Origin: Aphidius gifuensis
Lineage: Eukaryota; Arthropoda; Insecta; Hymenoptera; Braconidae
Assembly: GCF_014905175.1 (NCBI RefSeq)
Contig: NC_057791.1
Span: 16,372,177-16,436,176 of the forward strand
DNA: 64,000 nucleotides
Direction: 5' to 3'
In this document: in pieces, positions 44,601 to 56,600 of the stretch
How positions within the stretch are numbered: the first letter of the stretch is position 1
Layout: each line of letters opens with the position of its first letter
The notes under the pieces: model-generated
What the model was told of the DNA's origin: nothing
Databases searched by the model: none
The model's input: only the letters and a program-made list of their open reading frames with translations
Made by a program: the position numbers and the translations under genes

Positions 44601-47600
44601 CATTATGGCAAATGATTGTTGTCTTCCATTCTGTCTGTTCTTTATATTTAAAAAATTATTTTTCAAAACAGTAAAATCTGTCTTCTTGATATTAAAAATT
44701 TTTAAATAAATAAACAATTTGTTTAATAAATATTTGATTAAAAAATAAATAAACAATTTGTTTAATATATTTTTTTTTTAATCATTTGTCAAATTACCTT
44801 TTTTCTTTTTCACATGTTACCTTGTGTCTATTCATTTATCTTTTTTTTATGAGAAAAATCATTATTGTTAATAACTATGATGTAATTTTAGTTGTTGAAT
44901 ATAAAATTTTGTATTTAAATTGAGGCAAATCAATTGTCTGACAGAAAGTAAACTTGGAATTTTATTTTCTTTATTTTTTTTTTGGTATAAAAATAGTTGT
45001 TATGTGCTAGTCTAGCACCAGCATCATCAGACCAAGCCTTTCCTCTTCCTCGTAACAAAAAAAAAAAAGAAATTAGTTCACGACTTTTGGCATTTACCCA
45101 TCATTATATTGATTTTGATTTTTTTTCTTTTTTCTTTACAGTTAGCAATTATTATTTTTCTTCTGACAATTAAAGTTTAATTTAAAATTAAATCTGATTA
45201 ATTATCGTTTGCAGTCATGGATTAGTAATTTTACATGATTTTTTTATTTAAAAAAATCATATAAAATTATTGTAAATCGTGTGTGAAAATAAAAATAAAA
45301 CATAATGTAAAAATTAAAAAAACAACACTGTTATTTAAATTAATATTTCGTAAATAATTTTACATAATTTTAATCAAATAAATTTTAAATATTAATTGAC
45401 CTTTTACACAACTATTTATTAAATATATTTTTCGTTTATAATTATCAGATAATTTCATCATCATGGTCCACTTTCACTTGAAGTATTTTAAAAAAAAAAA
45501 TTTAATTTTTAATAAATTTATTTGTTATTGATTTTATTGATAAACTATTGATATTTTTAAATAATTTGTATTTTTAATAAATCATTTTAATGTTTAACAA
45601 CAAAACAGTTAACAGATGATCATCGATGCATGATGACGATGATCCACATACGAAACAGTGCGAGTTCTTCTTCAAGCACAATTCTCTTTTTTTAAAAAAC
45701 TTTTTTTTAAAATGATATTTCATTGCTCAGTCTTCAAGTGAACATTGTTAACTCAAAGGCTCGTCTTTGTTTGTCGGTTGAACATGTTGTCGTAAAAATA
45801 TCATGGATATATTTATCATTTTTTTAGATAAGTGTTTATTAAAGTGTTGAACGGATGATTTGGATACTCAAGCTTATTTTGGTGAGCTATAATGATTTTT
45901 CTTTATCATTATTATCTTGTAAAATTAACTTAACATAAACAAAAAGTTGAACTAAAAATACCATACATTTTAAATGTGCTCAAAGATGTTTTTTTTATTT
46001 TATTGACCTAGACCTGGATCCAGTTTTTCCAGGTATTTACATGGTACCTGTTTAACCGGTATATTAAAGCTTGCATTTTCTTTTAATATTTTTTATTTAT
46101 TAACAATAATTTTGATAAATTATTATTTTAATAAAATTAAATATCAAACTTCCGGTTAGAAAAAATATATATATACTTTTTTTTTCTCGTTTAATTTTAT
46201 ACGGTAAAATATTTAAATCTATATTCTATGCACATTTTAAATTAATTTTTCAAATAATTCAATTATTACTGAACTTTATTTTCTATTAAATAAAATTTTT
46301 TAAAATATATACAACAGTGTTAACGGGCTCAACAACCGAGACAAGTTGAATCTTCAACATCATGAATATCTCATGAAAAAAAATTTCCAGTTATTTCATT
46401 CATCAAAGTATTATTTCCATTTTTAAAAATCATTATTTAATAAAAATTAATTAACAATATTAAAACACATCTCTTTATTTATTTATTTATTTTTTTCGTT
46501 GTTGGTGACAGTTTTTTATTATAAATTATATTTAGCAAGGTCAGTGACTCACACGAAGGTTACCATCATCGATTTTATATTTTTCTTCAACTAGAGACAC
46601 GCGTTGTGAATGAATATATATTTCCTTTTTTTTTTTTTTTTTATAAATTTCAATACCGGTAGATTTCTTCACTTTTTTTTCAATAACTTTCGTATCCAAT
46701 GATCAGAATTAAAAATTACACGCATCATAGAACCATAGATCCCTTGTACGTTTGTGTTTTTTTTTTTTCTAAAGTTGTTTTATGGAAATACATAGTAGAA
46801 AAAAAAAATTAGAACTAAATACTTTTAGTGAAAACTTGTATTGCCACATTTGTATAAAAGACATTTAAAAATATTAAATTTTAATGATTATTATTAAATA
46901 TACGTATATAAAATTAAATTAATAAATTATAAACAATAATTTCATTGTTGACAAATTAAGATTTATTTATTTCTTTCATTTTAAGTTAATGTTACTATGA
47001 AAAATCCGTTAATCATGATTGTACATTGAATTTTCTTAGTAATTGATTTACCAAAAATGGTAATGCCTGAATGATTGCCTTATGCTTTAACCCTCTCGTC
47101 AAGACACAACATACCTCGAGCTATAAAACAACAACTTCCTTTTCTTTACATTATTATTTTTATAATATTTTTTTTAAAACTCAAGGTAAAGAAAAATTGT
47201 GAAATATTATTTTTCTCTTGATATGATATTTTATTTTTATCTTATTTTATTTTTTTTGTGTTTTGGATTATTAAATATTATATCAGACCCTAAATAATCA
47301 TGAAATAATATTAGTTATTTAATATTGCAACAACGCCCTTCCGCGATGAATATATCCAATTGCTTTTTCATGATGACATTGTGTCTTTTTATAGAAAAAT
47401 ATATATAACACATTGTAAATATAAATTTATATCTTCAAGATATCAAGTATATATTTTTAATATCAATTTTTTATATATCAGTTCTCAAATAATAAATAAA
47501 TATAAATTGATTTTTTAAATATTATAAAGATTAATGACCTTTTCAATATAATTTATCATCAATTTTTTATAATATAAAACAATAAATAGAAATTTATTTA

Positions 47601-50600
47601 CATTTTTTCAATATTGTAATTTATTTTATTGCTATTTTTTTCTATTATTTATTGATATTTTTTTGTGTATTAATTTTTTTTTTAAATAGTAAAATGAATA
47701 ATAAATTTGTTTTACTATTTTTTATCAAAAAAATAAATCAAGTTTTGATGATGGTATTTTTTTTTTGCTAGATGTAAAAGTTAAAAAATATTGTCTATCA
47801 TGTTTTTCATCTTTTGAATAAATAAATAAATAAATAAAAAATAAATAAACGAATAATCGATAAAATAATCACATACCTGTTCCGTACGAGTGGCGACCCC
47901 CTTTACCAGTCCTGGTTATAATGTGTGTCTTTGACCCCGATTACAAGTAACCAAAGAAATAAATAAAAAAATATAAATTTAAAAGAATAAAAATCATCTT
48001 AAAATTATCCTATTAAATTAAATAAAAGATACAAATTGTTATCAAGCTGTAAAAGCAATTGAAATTTGTTTTTTTTTTCTTCTTTTTTTTGTCGATCAAT
48101 TTTTATGATTTATGGATTATCTAATTGTTTAATTAATATTTTGTATTTTATATTATTTACAGGCGAAACAACGTGCCTCCGTAAAATGGCTTTTATCAAA
48201 AGCATTCAACAACCGAGTACCAGACAACCTCCATGAGCCTTATTATCGAGATCATGAGGTAATAAAAAAAATCAATAAATATCATAAACATCATCTTCAT
48301 TTTTTTCTTGACCTATATCCATATATTTTTCAATTTTCATCAATAAATTCTGGATAAATTTTCGTTTGCAATTTTTATTTTTTAGCCAACAGCAAAATAA
48401 TTAACGAAGCATGAAATTTTACTGATGTAAATTTCGAATTTCCATCAGTAAAATGAAAAATAAAAATTTACTTTTATTTTTTGTCATTAAAATCAATTGA
48501 CTAGTATCAAAATAAAAAATAAAATCACTAATTTTCTATGAAAAAAAATTACTAATAGACTTGAACAATTGGCTTTGTTCCAATAAATTCTAAATTTATT
48601 TTCATTTCAAGTACAATCTAGATGTTTATTTTATTCTTTTAAAGTACCACTTGTAAATAATCAGCTAATGTGATTTTATTTATTACAGGACCAAGAACAT
48701 CTCAAGCCTCAAATAGTTCAATCATTATCAAATGCTGAGCTATATTGTTTAGCATTAGCAAATATATATTCAGATCCAAATTATCATAATCAAAATCATT
48801 GGGGTATATTACAAGCACTTGCACGTAAAGGTGTTTATGTATCTGATCCAAATAATACAACATTAACTGAAACAATACTTATACAAAATTCACCATTAAA
48901 AATGTCAGCACATATGGCTGTGATAGAAGGACTTATGGTATTATATGCTAAAGAAGTTGTAACAAGTGATCGTGTTGTTGCTGCTATTAAAAGATTTAAT
49001 CCACAAGCTCATATTGATATACCAAATGATCATGAAAAAGGTTTATTATTATGGATAAGTCATGCATCAAATGCACTTATTATTAAAATTAAACAAAATA
49101 ATGATGATGATGATAATGATACAATTATTGATGAACATAAAAAATTACCAGAATTACCAGATACTAAAGATTTTCAATCATTATGTGATGGTGTTGGTCT
49201 TGCTGCTGTTATTGCATTTTATTGTCCAAATGAACTTAATTGGAAAAATATTAAAGTATCTAAAAGACCATCTGTTGCTGATGCATTACATAATTTATCA
49301 CTTGTTCATAGTTTTTGTATGAGATGTTTACCATATTCAATATTTCATATGCAACCAGAAGATGTTACCTACATGAGAGGGTAAGCATTACATTACCAAT
49401 TATTTATTTAATCATGTGTTTATTTTTATTTTTATTTATTTTACAGATCTATGAAACAAAATTTAGTTGTTTTTTTGGCTGATATGTATAATGTCTTAGA
49501 AATTCATCCAGTTAAATGTGTACGTTATCCTGGTGGTGAAAGAGCAATGCAATATCTTGATGGTATGTAAATTCATTGAGATAAGTAAAATAATTTTAAT
49601 TGATTTTATTAATTTTCCAATGATTAAAAAGAAAAACAATATATAAATTAATTTGTTTATAAATTCTTTGCGTATGTCAACACCGACATGTATTTCTTTG
49701 TAATTATTAGTTTGATTATTTATTGGTGGTGGAATAATATGATCGGTGGAGGCAACGCACTGTGTTTAAACAAAAAAAAAAAGTCAATTGTTCGTTATTC
49801 CTTTGCGTTATTTTTATTATTGATTTATTCATGAAGTTCTATTTTGACTTGAAGCAATTATATTAAATTTTTTTTTGCTCACAGTCAAAATAGTATCACG
49901 CTTCTTATCAATGTGTCAGTAATTTTTAATAAATTTTATTTAAATTCACAAATATAATTTTAATTGATTTTATTTTTTATTATTTTTATTATATACTTTT
50001 TGTTTATTGTGTTACATTTACACAAATAAATTTAAATAATAAATTCAATATTACATAAAATAATTATCCCTTGAAATAGAAACAAAAAGTAGCTTAAATT
50101 TAAATTAATAAAAACAATTTAATTAGATGTATTTTTATATGATAAAAACAAGCAAAAATATTGATGATTTATATTTGTCTTCTATCAATTCTTCTTATTC
50201 TTCTTATTTTTCGTGAAAAAAACTACATCGGTTTAATGGTTACGGTGTGAATTCAACAGCTTGTCCTCGTAATAGTCACGGGGTAGCACATAAAAGAAGT
50301 CTACCACAATCTATTACACCAATACCTGATCTAAGAAGCAACCTATCTGTATCAGCTCCAGGCTTCACAGGTATACGTTGTTGTTAAACAACATCATTCC
50401 ACAATACAACAGAGTTTTTTGTTTATTTTTTTTCAATTTTTATTATCAATCAGTTCATCAACATTGATATTTTTATATTCTTCATTTATTATTATTTTAG
50501 TTTTATTGTTGTTATTGCTGTTGTTGTTGTTAGTATCAACTTGATGCAAATTAATCAAAAAGATTAATTAGTATTTGTTTTTATTATTTTCAATAGTATT

Positions 50601-53600
50601 ATTACTATTTTATTTTATTTTTTTATATTAACATTTGAAAGCACTGCTTGTTTACACAGCTTGAATGATATTTTTTATTCTTCGCTTGCACTTTAAACTT
50701 TTACTCTCTTCAATATCACCAATTACTTTCACTTGAAGTTGATTTATTATTTTATATTGTTTGCAATGTATTTGTTGATTTTTTTTATTTTTTTTTCATT
50801 AGCTTTTTATGATTTTATCATATCCTGGTTAATCATTAGTCATCAATAGTTAAAATTGAATAATTTAGTTACTCATAAATTTGATTGGTTTTTAAAAAAT
50901 TTATTAGTCTTTTTATTGATTATTTTAATAAAATATGTTTGATATTTTTCAGTTGCAAAAACGTCAGCTCCAATATCTGTTAGAAAATCTCAATCTTTAC
51001 ATCAAACTGCTGAGAGTCATTCATATGATGACAGGTTTGTAAATTATCATTTAAACTTGATTAAAAATAAATTATAAATGTGTATTTATTTTTTTGCGTT
51101 TTTGTTTAGACGTGGTGGATCTGAAGAAAATTTTGTAATTCATCGTAATAAAGGTATACCAACATTGAGCTCAGTGACTGATGATAAATTAATAAAATTT
51201 GAAGCTGCTGGAAGACCAAGTAATTGGGAAGATCAAAGAAGAAGTTCATATGCTGGTAGACGTTCAAGACGTAATAGTGTTACAGATGATTCACAATTAA
51301 CAATTGAAAATTTTGGTGGTTCACAAGATAATTTACAAAATTTTGGTTGTATTAGAAATCCAGATAAAGAAATGGTTGTACATAGTGGTAAACGTGTTGC
51401 TATTGAACCAACAATACCAATACGTACAATGATGCAAGATGTTTATGGTAGTGATGTACAAAATATACTTGCTGATAATGGTTATAGTAATGATGAACCA
51501 ACAAAAACACCTAGACTAAGACGACAAATGTCAAATACAAATATTAATAATTCATCAACACCAATTAAAAATATATTACATTCCATTGATAATGATGATA
51601 ATAATAATGATGACATTGATGATGATAATAAAGTTAAAAAAATGGCTAGTTTTGCAACATATGGAAAACAAAATACTGATAACAATAGTAATTTTAAATT
51701 AGTTGAAAGAAATAAAGATGACAGTATTGCAAATAAAAGTAATTTTACAATTAATAAACATGAACAAAGTAATGGTAATGGTATTGGTAATAATGAAAAA
51801 AAAACAACATTTGCAACATTATCAAATACAACAACATGGCAACAACAATATGCACAACAATCACAACAATTAGAACAAAATACAAAAGTTGAAAATGGTG
51901 GTAGTAGTGTTGAACCATCACAATCAAATGATATTAAATTACAATTAGAAGAAAGAAAACGTCGTATTGCAAATGAAAAAAGAAAAGCTGCTGTTGAAAA
52001 AACAAATATACGACAAGATGTTCATAAAACAGCATTTTTACAAGCTGTTACTAAGGTAAATTTTATTATTTATAAATTAAAAATATTTTTTGAATTAATT
52101 TTATTTTAATATTATTATTATTAGCGCATGTTAAAATAGCACAAAATATTATTAAATGATAAATTTTATTTTTATAAATATTGCACTTTTAATTTTATTT
52201 AATTTATTTATTTATTTATTTATTTTTATTATTGTTAAATTGGTAAAGGATGCATGTTTATTGTTAATACCAAATGTTAATAATTTATATTTTTATTTTA
52301 AAATTAAAAATAAGGGGATTATTGTTTTTTTTTTTTTTTGAAAAATAATTAAAACAAATATTAGACAGATTTGTTTTTAAAAAAATAATTAATTAAAATT
52401 AATTAGTAGCTTGGCTGTGTGATATTGAAACAAAAAAGACAAAAAAAAAATAGTCACAAAATCATTAGTAGTTAAGACAGCACTGGTTGGTGGTTGGGCT
52501 GGTTACAGGGTAAAGTTAAATCACCCTCATCATCAACATCCGGCGGTGACAGTCCCGTGGAGCATGCTCCCCCTACTCCAATGTCCTCTTCTGGTGGTGG
52601 TGGTGGTGGTGGTGGTGTTGATAAATCTTCAAGTATTAACTCAACATTAACTCATCCACAACAGACTGTTCAAGATAAACCACAACGTCCTTTCTCATTG
52701 AAGGTACGATAAGAAACCTTTCATTAACAAAAACCACCCACCAAATTATCCCCCATGAAAAATCATCATGGCCATTCATCAACGAGTTATATTATTTATT
52801 TTTTTATATTTTTTTTTCTTTTATACTTTCCTTTTTTTTTTTTTGAACAAATTAAAATGCATGTCGCTTTTTTATTTAATTTTTATTGGTGATGGCTATG
52901 TACTTAATTTTTTTTTATATTAATTTTTTTGTTGGTATTGTTGTTATGGTTATCTTTGACATAAATAACTAGATAAAAAAAAAAAACATATATATATGTA
53001 GATTGTATTTTTATTTATCAAGATATATCCAAGATAATATTGATCAAACAATATTGATAAATGTCGTGTGACAGTATCATCTTGAATCTTTTACAAGTCA
53101 ATTCAATTGTCAAAAAGACAAATTAATTTATAAAAAAAAATTCTCTAAATAATTGCAATAATAATAATAAAGGTAAAAAATATTTTAGACAAATATTTTT
53201 AATTTAAAATCATGATGAAATTTAGAAAATAGTCTATCATTGTTTTTGTGTCTCGAGAGAAGTTGGTTAAGAAAAAAAAAAAAAGAACAACGATGATAAT
53301 ATATTTGGTAGAAAAAAAAAAAAAGAAATAAACATATACTTTTTGGCAATTTAGAAAATTAAATAAAATGTTTGACATAATAATTGAAAAATTAAATGTA
53401 TTAATTAAATTTTTAAGTAAATCATTAAATTTATTTGAGAATAAAAATTCAATATCATTTGGAGCAACAAATAATTATCAAAATTCAAATGAATTGATAA
53501 GAGTTGAATCACAAGAATCAATTGAATCAATTTATGGTTCAACATCGTCAATGAATTCAACTTATCTGTCAATAATAATAAATGATGATAATAATATTAA

Positions 53601-56600
53601 AAATAATAATTTAAATAAAGAATGTAACAAAACTAATGGCTATTTAAATATCAAGACAAGATCAATATTAACAAAAACTAAAATTGATAAATTATAATAA
53701 AATTTTATGTGTATTTATAAAAATTTTATGTTAAATTCAAATGATTAATTTGAAATATTAATATATATTTTTTATTTTATTAATTAGGAAAGTGGTGAAG
53801 ATGTTAGAGACATTGAAAACAAGTGGCGTGATCAAGATGGTACAGTGCCATTTATTGAAACTCGTCGAACACCAGACATTGAAAATATGGATCGTGAACA
53901 GTATCATCAATCAATAACCCATAGAAATTATTTGAGTGATATGCAAGCTGAAATAAAACGTCTTGCAACACAACAAAATCAAATACAACAACAACATATT
54001 ATGACACAACATCAACAACAAATGCAACAACAATTACAACAACAAATACAAATACAAAGTTTAAATCAACAACATATGCAAAATTATACATTACCACCAC
54101 AAGTTAATTCAATGACACAAAGATTACCAGATAATCATCAAGGACAATTTTATCTTCATGATCAACCAGCACAAATACAAAGAAGAACATGGGCAAGACC
54201 ACCAAGTCAAAATAATGATATGACACAAATTAATTTTCAACAATCAATGGATCCAAGATTTGCACCACAACCAGTTTATCAACAAGATCCAAGAAATATT
54301 TATCAAGATACAAGAACTTGGGGTTCACCAATAACACCACAAAAAGGTTTTGTACTTCATGATAATATTCAAGATCAAAGATATTTAAATGGTGGTGGTG
54401 TTAGTGGTGGTGAACATAGTCTTCAAAATAATCAAATACATCATTCACAAAATTATCCAGTATCTGGTAATATTTATCAATCAACTGCAACATCTGCTAG
54501 TCCTCAACATCGTAATGCTGTAAGTTTATTTAAATATATATATTTATATCAATTAAATGTGTTGAAAGAAAATATATAAATTTTAAAAATATATAAAGCT
54601 ATGGTTAAGAAAATAAATATGAAAAAATAAACTTATATTTATTTAATGGTGGGGATTGAGAAATATAAAAAAATCTTACTCATACAGTCATCATTTAAAA
54701 CAGGTTGATGATGTAATTTACCATTTAAAGATTATTGTTGACAAACATGTGAGTGTCTTCCCACACAAACAGACAAAATAAAATAATATTTTATTTTAAA
54801 AAAAAATAGGGATAGTTATTTTACTCTTGCACACCTACTGTACACGGTCTCGACCCACTGAACAATTGTTGTTGTGATAAATCATATACAAATTTAAACA
54901 ACATACCTATATATTTAATTTTTTTTAAATATGTTTTTTTCAATGACTACGATTAGTCGTTTGCGTAAATCCATTGACGAGGTTTGTCTTTTACTATTTA
55001 AATAAATATTAACAACAACTAGGAGTGTCAAGTACCTTTTTTTTTTTTTTTTTCTATTTTTAATAGCTTTGAAAATTAGTTGACCTTGTAAATTATAAAT
55101 ATATATTTATATTTTCTTTTTATTGATATTATAATGATAAATTGATGCAATATGTTTAAAGTAATAATTTTAAAATGTTATTTTAGGTACATCGAATAAG
55201 TCAATTGATAAATGAAAGTCCAGAAGTTAAAAAACAAAGTATAGTACATCATATACCAATAACATGTGATAATACAATTGATAAACGTCATAATAATGCA
55301 CAAATACATACATCAGTACCGGCACCACCAGTTGATGATATGGAACCACAAAATATATCATTTATTGGTAATGATGATGATGCTGTATCACAAGGTATAC
55401 GTCATCTTAATATAACATCTGGTAGTAGAACATATAGAATACCATCACCAACAAAACCAACATCAACAACACCAACAATATCACGTAATTCATTTCAACC
55501 ACATGGTGGAACATTACGTGAATCAGTATCACCATTACCACCAGTTGAAATAAAACCACTTGATCAAACAAATGAAACAAATGAAAAAGGTTTTTATATA
55601 TCATTTGATAGTGATACACCTAAAAAACCAAAACCAACATTACGTGTTAAACGTTCACCTAAAAAAGAACGTACTGTATCATCATTTATTGAAAATGAAG
55701 ATTTTACAAGACGTCCAGAATCACCACCAATAAATAGTGCTGAAAGACAACGACATATTGAAGCACAAAGAGATCTTGAAAGAGAACGTCAACGTCAAGC
55801 TGATGAACGTGAACAACAACGTCAAGATATGCGTGATAGAGAATTACAAAGAGAAATAATAAAAGAACGTCAACAACGTGAAGGAACAACAGCAACAACA
55901 ACAACAACAACAAATGATGAAAATCGTACATCTGGTGTTGGTCTTGTTATTGGTAATCAATTATCAAATTTAGATCCAAATTCAATTGATGAAATGGAAC
56001 GTAAAAAAGAAAAAATAATGATGTTATCATTACAACGTAGACAACAACAAGAAGAACTTAAAGAAAGAAAAGAAGCTGAAATACAAGCAAGAAGAGATAA
56101 AGAAAAAATGAAAGAAGAAGAACGTGCTAGAAAAAAAGAAGAAGATCGTCAAAGACGTGCTATTATATTAGAACAACATAAATTAAAAAAAGCTATTGAA
56201 GAAGCTGAACGTGAAGTAAGTTAATATTTATATAATTTATTTTATAAATTTTATTTAATTGTTTTTCATTTATTTTAGGGCAAAGTTATTGATAAAGAAC
56301 TTCTTAATGCCATAAAACCAACTCCAAAGTTACGTAATAAGACTGTATCAGCTCGTCAAAGACCAAAAACAATTCATGTTGATCATAGTTCTGAATTAGA
56401 CTCTGGTACTTTAACACCAAGTCGTGGAAAAAAAGGTTCATCATCAAATCTCAGTACTGGTGAGTAAAATTAATACAAAAAAAAAAATCATCAATAATCT
56501 GTTTGTGGTATTTTTTTAACTCTGCATGATAAATTTAAACAAAAAAAAAATCTACTTCATCAGATCAAGGACATCTCTCCCATGTAAATAAATTTATTCA

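Larger units (their letters stand above)
41963..48162. other. Large first intron of Patronin
   Basis: About 6.2 kb of mostly AT-rich sequence. GC-richer islands lie near 43020-43090, 43510-43622, 45600-45890, 46000-46060 and 47870-47950; two of them contain phase-compatible first-exon candidates (listed separately). No transposon or nested gene was recognised. The ORF at 44479-44709 is AT-rich and Phe/Ile-heavy, with no coding character. Confidence 0.5.

Noticed and set aside
44479..44709. 76-residue Phe/Ile-rich ORF in Patronin intron 1
   Set aside because: AT-rich composition alone accounts for it; no motif and no regulatory context.
55407..55931. Leu/Val-rich minus-strand ORFs in Patronin
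   Set aside because: Antisense shadows of repetitive Gln/Arg/Thr codons in the large coding exon.
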